Below, in pieces: positions 24,796 to 32,456 of a DNA stretch of 64,000 bases. A program made the translations under genes and the position numbers. The stretch is from NCBI RefSeq assembly GCF_000758665.1, contig NZ_CP009285.1:6696001-6760000 (forward strand). The letters run 5' to 3'. Under the pieces are notes generated by a model. That model worked only from the letters and a program-made list of their open reading frames with translations, was not told the origin of the DNA and ran no database searches. This DNA is from Paenibacillus borealis (lineage in GTDB: Bacteria; Bacillota; Bacilli; Paenibacillales; Paenibacillaceae). Every line of letters starts with the position of its first letter. Positions within the stretch are counted from its first letter, which is position 1.

Positions 24796-26328
24796 TCAGG
24801 CCGCCTTGCGCCGCCGTCTTCCCCGGCGGCGCGCATGGCCCGCGCGGCGGTGCTTGCCGCCGCTGGCCCTCCGGCGCGCGGAGCCCCCCGCGCGCTTCTT
24901 ACGGCGCGGGCGCGATGCCGCCGCACGCGCCCGGGCCTTGGCGCGGCGGAGCCTGCCGCGCCGGAGCTTCGCGCCCCGCAGCCGCGCGGCGCGGCGCGAG
25001 GAGCGTTCCCGCGGCGCCTCGGCCGCGGGGGCCCCCTCCCCGCCCGCCGGCGGAGCTGCGGGCGGGGCTTCTTCGCCGCCGGCTGCCTGCGGCGGCGCGA
25101 GGCAGTAGCGGAGATACCATCTCTCCGCTAAGCCGTGCAGGCGGGCGCGGTAAGCCGCCGGGCCGTAGACGGCCTCGATGCGTTCCCGCGCCAGGCTGCC
25201 AATGGCCGCCGCCATGGCTGGAGCGGCCAGCAGCAGGTTCACCCGCTCGGCCAGCGCGCCGATGTTAGCCGCAGGCACGAGCAGTTCACCGCAGCCTGCT
25301 GCGTTCAGAATCTCCCGCAAGCCCCCGGAATCATAAGCGACCACCGGCTTGCCGAAGGCATAGCCTTCCAGTGCCGTCATGCCGAAGCCTTCACGGATCA
25401 GGCTGGGAACGACCAGCAGATCCATAGCGCAGTAAGCTGCAGGCAGACATTCTTCATATCCGACAAATCTGAACCGGGAGGTTAACCCCTCCAGCTTCAC
25501 CTTACGGACACAGCGTTCATAGTAGCTCTTGTCTCCGGGAGAACCCACCACGATGTAATGGGCGGCCGGATGCTGCTCATTTACAAGAACAGCCATTTTG
25601 ACAAAATGCTCAAGACCCTTTTCTTTATTAATGAAGGAAGAGACATAACCCACCAGCGGTTCCTCCGGAGCTACCTTCAGTTCACTCCGCCTTTCTCCCC
25701 GGAGCTTGCTCCAGGCTTCAAACATCATTTCTGCGTCATTCCAGGAGGGGGGCAGCTGGGTCACCTTGCCTTCACGGATATCCTCGGGGAAGCAAGCCGC
25801 CGCCGTCTGCGAGATGGCCAGAATCTCATCGCTGTTGTTATGGATCAGCTCCACGCTGATCGGAGTGAATTCATTATCCGTAATGGTCTCGGAGATCTTC
25901 CACACCACCGGAATGCCCAATGATTTCGCTGCCATCGGCGGCAGAGCATGCACGCACGTACTGGAAATAATGAACGACGGGCGCACACCCGCAAGCCAGT
26001 CACTCAGCTCATGGTACTCCCGGCTCTCCTGAAGCTTGCGGATATCAGCCGGAAGGCCTGCGTATGGAGTATACATTCCATAGACAAGCGGAATAGATAA
26101 CAGCTGGACATTGATTCCGTAGCTCCGAGCCAGGCGCGTCAGCTTCCCGTCCTGTGGGGCTACCAGAATACAATTAAAGTAAGGAGACAGCTCCCGGCTG
26201 AAGAATAACAGCAGCTTCTCCGCACCCGTAATGCTGCGTGTATTGGAAACATGGGAAAAGAGGACGATTGTAGCTTTGTCGGCCATGGTGTCTCGGCGCT
26301 CCCCCGCGAGGGGCTGTGGAGCAGCCAT
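24796..26328 (-). CDS. GT4 glycosyltransferase with an Arg-rich C-terminal tail
   Basis: A 510-residue protein. Residues 18-415 are a normal GT-B glycosyltransferase: 'LFSHVSNTRSITGAEKLLLFF' in the acceptor domain, 'VGYVSSFINKEKG' near 230 and the EX7E motif 'EGFGMTALE' near 318. After 'RWYLRYCLAPP' comes an Ala/Pro/Gly/Glu linker (about 420-445) and then roughly 65 residues dominated by Arg, Lys and Ala, in very GC-rich DNA. Family members normally stop near 400. The start is uncertain: the ATG at 26328 lies three bases after GGAGG, while one 42 bases later has GGGGGAG at longer spacing. The basic tail may bind an acidic surface polymer or protein (inference). Confidence 0.83.
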   Translation of the reverse strand: MAAPQPLAGERRDTMADKATIVLFSHVSNTRSITGAEKLLLFFSRELSPYFNCILVAPQDGKLTRLARSYGINVQLLSIPLVYGMYTPYAGLPADIRKLQESREYHELSDWLAGVRPSFIISSTCVHALPPMAAKSLGIPVVWKISETITDNEFTPISVELIHNNSDEILAISQTAAACFPEDIREGKVTQLPPSWNDAEMMFEAWSKLRGERRSELKVAPEEPLVGYVSSFINKEKGLEHFVKMAVLVNEQHPAAHYIVVGSPGDKSYYERCVRKVKLEGLTSRFRFVGYEECLPAAYCAMDLLVVPSLIREGFGMTALEGYAFGKPVVAYDSGGLREILNAAGCGELLVPAANIGALAERVNLLLAAPAMAAAIGSLARERIEAVYGPAAYRARLHGLAERWYLRYCLAPPQAAGGEEAPPAAPPAGGEGAPAAEAPRERSSRRAARLRGAKLRRGRLRRAKARARAAASRPRRKKRAGGSARRRASGGKHRRAGHARRRGRRRRKAA

Positions 26329-26340
26329 TCACCTCCCTAA

Positions 26341-26622
26341 AAGTTTTACGAAGCTTAGCATCAGGGCATTTTCATCACAGTAAAACTCGCTTCGAAAGCA
26401 TAAACTTAAGTTTTACGAGCACTCACTGCAGGGCATTTCTTCGTGTAAAACTTGCATCGGAAGCATTCGCTTAAGTTTCACGAAGCTTAGCATCAGAGCA
26501 TTTTCATCGCAGTAAAACTCGCTTCGAAAGCATAAACTTAAGTTTTACGAGCACTCACTGCAGAGCATTTCTTCGTGTAAAACTCGCTTCGGAACCATCC
26601 GCTAAAGTTTACGAAGTATCAT
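26341..26622. repeat. 66-bp inverted-pair repeat array
   Basis: AAGTTTTACGA starts at 26341, 26407, 26473 (one change), 26539 and about 26604, exactly 66 bp apart. Between them lie inverted copies (GTAAAACTCGCTTCGAAAGC) at about 26380, 26445, 26511 and 26577. Alternate units match best, giving a 132-bp higher-order repeat. The rest of this 460-bp gap (26623-26789) shows nothing else I can identify. Confidence 0.85.
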
Positions 26623-26789
26623 TGCGTCTTACTTTTCTTTCATCCGGCGGAAATCCCCCGCAGCAGGCTAACATCATAACCCGGCACTCCATCCAGTATA
26701 TTGAGGGGGCACAGATGCCGGCACGACACCTGTCCCCTGTAAAGCGCACATTTTTGAGCGTTTTGCGGTGCGTAATAGCCTGCCGGCCG

Positions 26790-27923
26790 TTAGCCGTAAA
26801 TAACCGTCAACAGCTGGTTCAGGCGTTTGGTGTAGGTGTGATCCTTCAGAGTCCGATCAAAAGCGCGCAGCGCCATATCCCGGCGTTCTTCCTCATGCGT
26901 CAGGTAGAAACGGATTTTATCCATCATTTCCTGCGGGCTTGAGAAGGTGTCAATCTCTTCCCCGACCTTATAGAACGAGCCCATGTCATCGCGGGCGTCG
27001 CTGAGCTGCAGCGTGCCGCTGGCGGCGATTTCGAAGGTACGGGGATTCGGCGAGGCAGCCGGAATATACAGCGTATTGTTATTGGCTACCTCATCAATGT
27101 GGGAGCGGTGCAGGTTGATGACAATCTTCGAACCGCTGTAGGTGACTGCCGTTTCCTGAGGGGACATCCATTTGCCGATCTCAATCCGGTCGCCATAGAT
27201 AGGTGCTTCCGGCAGACGGTCCCACCAGATCCCGTTAATCACCGTGTTGTAGCTCATCAGCTCCGGCATGATATCACGGAAGAAATTAACCCTGTTCCAG
27301 TAAGCAGACCCGATGAAGCTTACATCACGGCTGATCGGCGAACGTCCGGTAGTCGGGCGGTAATGCTCGCGGTGGGCGGCAAAAGGCAGATAATGTACCT
27401 CTGTGCAGCCGAGGCCGCGATAGAACTCCACGCAGTTGCGCTCCAGGGTGAATACATAGTCATAGTGGGCAACGATTTTCATCGTGAAATCCGTATAGTA
27501 CGGATCGTCCGTAAGCCAGATCGCTGTCTTGATGCCTCTGCCGCGCAGAACGGCGACCTGATCCAGCGGTAAATCCAGACCGTCCAGGACCAGAACCAGA
27601 TCCGGACGCTGGGCCGACGCCAGCTCCACCAGATTCTGACGCACATCGGTAATCGTCACCTGGGCGGTCAGTCTTTGCAGTGCGAAGAGTACGGCATCAT
27701 CCAGCGGAGAATACGGATAACCTTTACCTGAAGCCACATACATCACATGGATATTGCGCACCTGAACCGGCTCTTCCGGCCGGCCGTCCAGAATTGCCAG
27801 GCGTCCACGCAGGTAGCCTTCATCGTATCCGACCTTGAAGCCGGTCAGACGGCCGCTCAGTTTCTCTTCTTCCGCAGGTGTCCGCGGCAGAGGTGGTGCA
27901 GGCATTATAAATTGATTATTCAT
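26790..27923 (-). CDS. CgeB-family spore glycosyltransferase
   Basis: A 377-residue protein of the CgeB type (DUF3880 plus Glyco_trans_1_2). The N-terminal 45 residues carry 'GFKVGYDEGYLRGRL', a Gly-Tyr motif also found in the next gene and in the basic protein at 39.3 kb. The core has 'IWLTDDPYYTDF' near 138, 'NCVEFYRGLGCTEVHYLPF' near 165, 'DVSFIGSAYWNRV' near 200 and the C-terminal 'RRDMALRAFDRTLKDHTY'. AGAAGGAG precedes the ATG. In B. subtilis CgeB is made late in the mother cell and is needed for spore-crust glycosylation. A similar role here is likely. Confidence 0.88.
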   Translation of the reverse strand: MNNQFIMPAPPLPRTPAEEEKLSGRLTGFKVGYDEGYLRGRLAILDGRPEEPVQVRNIHVMYVASGKGYPYSPLDDAVLFALQRLTAQVTITDVRQNLVELASAQRPDLVLVLDGLDLPLDQVAVLRGRGIKTAIWLTDDPYYTDFTMKIVAHYDYVFTLERNCVEFYRGLGCTEVHYLPFAAHREHYRPTTGRSPISRDVSFIGSAYWNRVNFFRDIMPELMSYNTVINGIWWDRLPEAPIYGDRIEIGKWMSPQETAVTYSGSKIVINLHRSHIDEVANNNTLYIPAASPNPRTFEIAASGTLQLSDARDDMGSFYKVGEEIDTFSSPQEMMDKIRFYLTHEEERRDMALRAFDRTLKDHTYTKRLNQLLTVIYG

Positions 27924-27955
27924 GAGTATTCGCTCCTTCTATCCCATATTGGATT

Positions 27956-29053
27956 TCACCCTTGTGCAGTAAGAACATTTAGTAAATGAGGCAGCCGGGC
28001 GGTAAAAGTGTGGTGGCGCAGTGTAGTCTGCAGCCCCCGCAGCGCATACTTGCGGCGCTCCTGCTCATGCTTCAGGTAATAGTCAATTTTGCGTTTCAGC
28101 TCGTCGGCAGAAGCAAAGGTCTCCAGATCATGACCCGGACGGTAGTGGCTGCCCAGGTCCTCGCGGATGTCGGTCAGCTGCATCGTTCCGCAGGCACTGA
28201 TCTCGTAGGTCCGGGGGTTAATGGAGAGGGACGGCAGCTGGAAGGTATTCCGGTTGTCCTGCCCGCCTTCCCAGGGACGGTGAATATTAATGACAAGCTT
28301 GGCACCGCTGTAATAATTGGCTGTTTCCTCGGGAGGGATGAAGCCGCTTTTGATGAATGGAGACAATTCTTCGAAGGTGTTCAGCCGTTCCCAGAAGCCG
28401 CCGGCGATCAGCACCTTCTTCCCGCGGAGGAACGGAGCCAGCTCATCGAACAGCTCCGTCCGGTTGCGGAAGGCATTGCCGATAAACACAACATCGTATT
28501 GATACTGCGGTCCGGTACGGCGCGGGTAGAACATCTGCGGGTTGACGCACAGCGGAAGATAATGCACCGAAGTCACGCCCAGCGAACGGTAAAACTCCAC
28601 ACAGCCCAGTTCATGTGTAAACACGTAATCATAGTGTCGGCAAATGACCGATGTGTCCTCGGTAAAATAGGGGTCATCGACAAACCAGATCGCCGCTGGA
28701 ATACCCAGCTTTCTTATTTCCGTGATTTGTTCCAGATGATTCTCGGGAAACACATGCAGCCCGTTCATCACAAGCACCGCTCCCGGTGATTCGCGCGATG
28801 CCACCTCCAGCATGGTTTCCGGAGAACAAATAATTAGCTCACTGACCAGCTGCCGCAGCGCTTCTGTTATTCCCGTGTCGATGGCCTGAAACCCCTGTGG
28901 AACATACATCAGCTTAAATGGCCGGCATGCACCCACTTCAGGAGAATTCAGACGCTTCACGGCTTCACACAAGCCGAGACGGTATCCTTCCGTGTAACCG
29001 TCACGGTAATCCCGCGGACGCACGTTTCTCTTTTTTGCTTTCACGGCTTTCAC
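27956..29053 (-). CDS. CgeB-family spore glycosyltransferase, paralogue
   Basis: A 365-residue paralogue of the preceding entry, starting at a GTG behind AGGGTGA. After a basic N-terminus ('KAKKRNVRPRDYRDGYTEGYRLG') it has 'IWFVDDPYFTED', 'GCVEFYRSLGVTSVHYLPL', 'DVVFIGNAFRNRTELF' and 'RRKYALRGLQTTLRHHTF'. It is 32 bp upstream of the second CgeB gene and the two form one operon. A CATAnnnTA box typical of SigK promoters lies about 40 bp upstream. It is the first gene of the late, mother-cell-type unit. Confidence 0.88.
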   Translation of the reverse strand: MKAVKAKKRNVRPRDYRDGYTEGYRLGLCEAVKRLNSPEVGACRPFKLMYVPQGFQAIDTGITEALRQLVSELIICSPETMLEVASRESPGAVLVMNGLHVFPENHLEQITEIRKLGIPAAIWFVDDPYFTEDTSVICRHYDYVFTHELGCVEFYRSLGVTSVHYLPLCVNPQMFYPRRTGPQYQYDVVFIGNAFRNRTELFDELAPFLRGKKVLIAGGFWERLNTFEELSPFIKSGFIPPEETANYYSGAKLVINIHRPWEGGQDNRNTFQLPSLSINPRTYEISACGTMQLTDIREDLGSHYRPGHDLETFASADELKRKIDYYLKHEQERRKYALRGLQTTLRHHTFTARLPHLLNVLTAQG

Positions 29054-29092
29054 CCTGCCCCGTCATATTCTCAAGACAGTAGTACTATATGC

Positions 29093-29101
29093 GGAGTCAG
29101 C
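29093..29101 (-). promoter_or_regulatory. Candidate SigK -10 box of the cgeB-like operon
   Basis: The minus strand reads CATATAGTA, an exact match to CATAnnnTA. It is about 40 bp before the GTG start. I do not see a good AC -35 at the expected distance, so this rests on the -10 and on the known SigK control of cge genes. Confidence 0.4.
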
Positions 29102-29211
29102 ATCCGCCTCATGGACATCTGTCTGTATCGCGCCGAAATTGGCACATGCCCCCTGTCTTTCGCCCGCATGGCCCGAACCTCTGCAGATTTCATCCACAAA
29201 AAGCCCCGGAA

Positions 29212-29270
29212 TAGCCCCACAAAGTGACGCCAAAACTCCGAAGCCTATTCAAGTACTTTGCGGGGACCCC
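29212..29270. repeat. CCCCACAAAGT hairpin element, copy 1
   Basis: CCCCACAAAGT (29215-29225) pairs with ACTTTGCGGGG (29254-29264), one mismatch, followed by ACCCC. A second copy lies at 41691-41746 and a related terminator at 53157-53200. It sits just before the AAA ATPase gene and may contribute TTGCGG as a weak -35, with TAAAAT 17 bp on. Confidence 0.65.
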
Positions 29271-29335
29271 GGAATCCATTTAAAATAGGAATTACAACCA
29301 TTCCGTATACCTTGGTCAAGAGGAGGAATTTAGAA

Positions 29336-30121
29336 ATGAATTCGATATATGGCCCGATGCTCTATCTCCGCCATGTAGACCTGCTGCGTGAACAGGTGCC
29401 TTCATTTGATACCTATCCGTTTAATCTGCCGGTGGTGCAGGCTTTGGAGCGGATTGCTTTTCAGAAGCAGGTCACATTTCTTGTAGGGGAGAACGGAACC
29501 GGGAAATCGACTGTACTGGAGGGCATCGCTGCTGCCTGGGGATTTAATCCGGAAGGCGGGACGCTGAACTTCTCGTTCAATACCCGCGCCTCGCATTCGA
29601 GTCTCTATGAATACCTGAGGATTGCCAAAGGGGTCAAGCGGCCGAAGGACGGCTTCTTCCTGCGTGCGGAGAGCTACTACAATGTGGCTACTTATATCGA
29701 TGAGCTGGACGAGGAGCCCGTGGCGGGCTCGGAACGTTTTATCAAAGACTCCTACGGCGGTAATTCTCTGCATGAGCAGTCTCATGGAGAATCCTTTTTC
29801 TCAACTTTCGTCCACCGCTTCGGAGGGCAGGGCATCTATATTCTGGACGAGCCGGAAGCGGCTCTGTCCCCGCTGCGGCAGATGTCGCTGCTGGTGCGCA
29901 TGCATGAGCTGGCAGAGCAGAACTCCCAGTTCATCATCGCCACCCACTCACCGATTCTGATGTCTTACCCGGGTGCGGATATCTTCCTGCTGGAGGGAGA
30001 GCACATCACACCAGTGGCTCTTGAAGACACGGATCACTATACGGTTACTCGAGCCTTCATGACCGACCGGGAGAAGATGCTCCGTGAGCTGCTGGGTGAT
30101 GATTATCCACCCGACACATAA
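29336..30121 (+). CDS. AAA-family (SMC/ABC-like) ATPase
   Basis: A 261-residue soluble ATPase starting at the ATG behind GAGGAGG; the frame from 29258 begins inside the hairpin element. Walker A is 'FLVGENGTGKST' near residue 47. 'FNTRASHSSLYEY' and 'GESFFSTFVHRFGGQGIYILDEPEAALSP' type residues give the Q-loop/signature-like and Walker B/D-loop region near 170-190, then 'FIIATHSPILMSYP' (H-loop). This is the compact single-gene AAA ATPase group related to RecF and ABC proteins. Such proteins sometimes pair with nucleases, but none is adjacent. Its role is unknown. The downstream array of 51-bp palindromes could be transcribed from this gene. Confidence 0.85.
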   Translation: MNSIYGPMLYLRHVDLLREQVPSFDTYPFNLPVVQALERIAFQKQVTFLVGENGTGKSTVLEGIAAAWGFNPEGGTLNFSFNTRASHSSLYEYLRIAKGVKRPKDGFFLRAESYYNVATYIDELDEEPVAGSERFIKDSYGGNSLHEQSHGESFFSTFVHRFGGQGIYILDEPEAALSPLRQMSLLVRMHELAEQNSQFIIATHSPILMSYPGADIFLLEGEHITPVALEDTDHYTVTRAFMTDREKMLRELLGDDYPPDT

Positions 30122-30244
30122 CAGAACAAAATCACCCAAACGGGTGAATCAAGCTGGAGCTATGCAGCCTATGCAGCTGATGTAGATTTTAAGACCCTCT
30201 CACATTGCTCTATTCTGACTAGTTTTGTTTGGGGCAGCCGCCGG

Positions 30245-30535
30245 TAAAATCAGGGGCACTTCTGCCCCTCATTCCCGCTTCCCGCCCACTTTTGGCGGAT
30301 TCAGGGGCACTTCTGCCCCTCATTTCCGCTTCCCGCCCACTTTTGGCGGATTCAGGGGCACTTTTGCTCCTCATTCCTGCTTCCCGCCCACTTTTGGCGG
30401 ATTCAGGGGCACTTCTGCCCCTCATTCCTGCCTTGGGCCTGCATCCGCTGGAATCAGCAGAGGGATTTATCCTTTTAATTTCCTCATATCGTCCACTTTC
30501 AGCGGAATCAGAGGGATTTATCCCTTTGTTTCCAC
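30245..30535. repeat. Array 2: six palindromic units with a 51-bp period
   Basis: Units begin at 30249, 30300, 30351, 30402, 30453 and 30507; steps are 51 bp, except the last, which is 54 because of a CAG insertion. The first four have CAGGGGCA-CTTC-TGCCCCT. The last two have the AGAGGGATTTATCC form, as in the final unit of array 1. Spacers (CCCGCTTCCCGCCCACTTTTGGCGG) differ from array 1, except for the shared GGCGGATTC. The plus frame gives a 17-residue SGAxxPLI...P..A repeat also seen in array 1, without a ribosome site. Confidence 0.92.
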
Positions 30536-30666
30536 GCCTCCGACTTCCGGGGATGCTGTGGGATTGCTGGTACCAGAACCACTTCGTCCTTCAGACGAAC
30601 CGACCTGCTCCAAATTCCAAAAAAATTGATCCACAACAAACAAATATCATAGTTTCCTATACAATT

Positions 30667-30709
30667 AAAAAAGACACTTTAGCGGCACACTGCCGTTAAA
30701 GTGTCTTTT
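30667..30709 (-). terminator. Terminator of the Spo0E-like gene
   Basis: AAAAGACACTTTA-CGGC pairs with GCCG-TAAAGTGTCTTTT across a short loop. The arms end in A and T runs, so it can act on both strands, 28 bp after the small gene's stop. Confidence 0.85.
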
Positions 30710-30736
30710 GAATTTACAAAGCTGCTCTTTGATTCT

Positions 30737-30910
30737 CTAATAAAGCTGGTCGTCCTTCTCTGTATTGCAATCACTGTACTCATTTAGGAGCGCATCCAGC
30801 TTCACCGATTGGCGAAGCACCCTTACATCCTGCATCCCGTGTTCCAGGGCTAGTTTGTTCAGTTCCTGCCTTGCCTGTTCAATCTTGTCCTTGTATTCAT
30901 CATTACCCAT
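30737..30910 (-). CDS. Spo0E-family aspartyl-phosphate phosphatase (57 residues)
   Basis: A small gene of 57 codons with ATG at 30908-30910 and AAGGGGG five bases upstream. The protein has two predicted helices: residues 5-25 ('YKDKIEQARQELNKLALEHG') and 28-46, containing 'RQSVKLDALLNEYS'. The second matches the Spo0E signature S-x-x-L-D with the following L-x-x-Y, where the Asp is important for dephosphorylating Spo0A-phosphate. Length and layout fit the Spo0E/YisI/YnzD group. Such phosphatases delay sporulation. It stands alone between two terminator-bounded regions. Confidence 0.85.
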   Translation of the reverse strand: MGNDEYKDKIEQARQELNKLALEHGMQDVRVLRQSVKLDALLNEYSDCNTEKDDQLY

Positions 30911-31006
30911 AGCGGCCCCCTTGTAGGATGAGGCTGTTTTAAGCCATTTTCCACTCTTTTACTAAAGTTCCAAACACATTGTATTCTATAATCCGTAACG
31001 GGTCAA

Positions 31007-32440
31007 TTAGCGGTTTGCAGCGAAAACAGGTTTCAAAAGCATAACGAGTTTATGCACAGCCCAGCCAAACATCGCTACGGCCATCATATCGAAACAGACA
31101 TTGAACAGAAAGAGATGCTTGCCGATATCCGCCCGGCCGTCGCCCAGTACCGGAACAAGGAATGAGAATAACCCGATCAGTCCCAGCAGCATCATCAGTT
31201 CACCGGCAATCCGCGCCTGCTGCCCCCGGCTGCGGAAATAGTGAGCCAGAACAATCACATAATACACCAGATAGAATAGAGCCAGAAACCCGAGCGTATG
31301 CGGCAGATGGTTATTCTTGAACTGGCTCCATGTACTATAGGTATAGTCGATTGCCCTTTCGGGCTTCCCCATGCTCTTCTCATAGCTTCCGAGATAATAG
31401 GGACGGATGGACATGCTGTTCTTAGCTGCATATTTCATATTCTCTACCAGACGTGAGGGATGTCCCAGGTAGAAGAAGAGCACGTCTTTGTGAGATACGA
31501 GATTATAGAAATCTGCTGTAAGCGAAGGATCATCCTGCTTAATGGCCGTACCGGCCTGGAAATAATTCGTACCCGCCAGAACCTCCAGCTTCTCCGGCAG
31601 ACCCAGATCACGCAGATCACCGCGCACATCCGGCGACCCGTTCAGAATTCCGAAGAATACGGTCTGATAGAGATTGATATGCTTCAATTCCTTCGGTGCA
31701 GCCACGTACAAAGCCACGGACACGAGCGCCGTTGCCACCGCGAACCGGAGTGCCAGCCTGCGCCAGTTGCCTGTTCCATTCAAGGTCCGCAAACGCAGGA
31801 AGATCAGGGCAAACGCCAGGCCGACGGGTGCATTCTGGATTTTGGAGCAGACCAGAAACAGCACGGCAATAAAGAACAGCTTCAGCCCGCCCGCCGCCGG
31901 CCGCTCTGATCCTGCCAGCCGGAGTCCGAGCGCGAAGGTTAGCAGCATGAACACCATCGATACCGGCTCACCGAACAGCGAATTGAAATAAGCCAGATAA
32001 CCGATATCATAGAAGACAAACAGCAGTCCCGCACCCAGCAGCAGCCCCGTAATATAGGAGCCTCTGGCCCCGAGCTTCACGATCAGCCATGTCGCCCACA
32101 GCAGCAGCATAGCGTAGACGCACGCAACCAGCCGGATATCAAAGTAACTTCCATGCACCAGCCCGGCAAGCAGTCGCGGCACCAGCACAACGAGAATTTG
32201 TGAGGAAGGATAGAAGCCCTTGAACAGATTTTCATAGGAAAACCGGCTATGGCTATAGCTGAAAAAGCGGTCCGCATAGCTTTCTGTGCTGTCATAGTAA
32301 TTCAGTCCGACCGTCTCCATCATGCGCTTGAAATCCCCGTTGTCGGCAACGCCGGTGAAGGGTTTCAAGAATAGGAGATAGAGGATCAGGACGCAGCCCG
32401 CAAGGGCCACAATAATCTCTGCTTTATTCAGCTTTTTCAA
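31007..32440 (-). CDS. Polytopic membrane protein, probable glycan glycosyltransferase
   Basis: A 477-residue membrane protein with about 10-11 hydrophobic segments, starting at a TTG behind AGGAGGAG. After the first helix comes 'GVADNGDFKRMMETVGL', an acidic extracytoplasmic loop, then 'ESYADRFFSYSHSRFSYENLFKG'. This resembles the polyprenyl-sugar-dependent membrane glycosyltransferases (GT-C). I recall Paenibacillus proteins called WsfD with a similar 'GVADNGDF' start, but cannot confirm it. It is 16 bp behind the LtaS-type gene and probably co-transcribed, so it may decorate the polyglycerol-phosphate polymer or another cell-wall glycan. Confidence 0.65.
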   Translation of the reverse strand: MKKLNKAEIIVALAGCVLILYLLFLKPFTGVADNGDFKRMMETVGLNYYDSTESYADRFFSYSHSRFSYENLFKGFYPSSQILVVLVPRLLAGLVHGSYFDIRLVACVYAMLLLWATWLIVKLGARGSYITGLLLGAGLLFVFYDIGYLAYFNSLFGEPVSMVFMLLTFALGLRLAGSERPAAGGLKLFFIAVLFLVCSKIQNAPVGLAFALIFLRLRTLNGTGNWRRLALRFAVATALVSVALYVAAPKELKHINLYQTVFFGILNGSPDVRGDLRDLGLPEKLEVLAGTNYFQAGTAIKQDDPSLTADFYNLVSHKDVLFFYLGHPSRLVENMKYAAKNSMSIRPYYLGSYEKSMGKPERAIDYTYSTWSQFKNNHLPHTLGFLALFYLVYYVIVLAHYFRSRGQQARIAGELMMLLGLIGLFSFLVPVLGDGRADIGKHLFLFNVCFDMMAVAMFGWAVHKLVMLLKPVFAANR

Positions 32441-32456
32441 ATCCCTGTCTCTCCTC

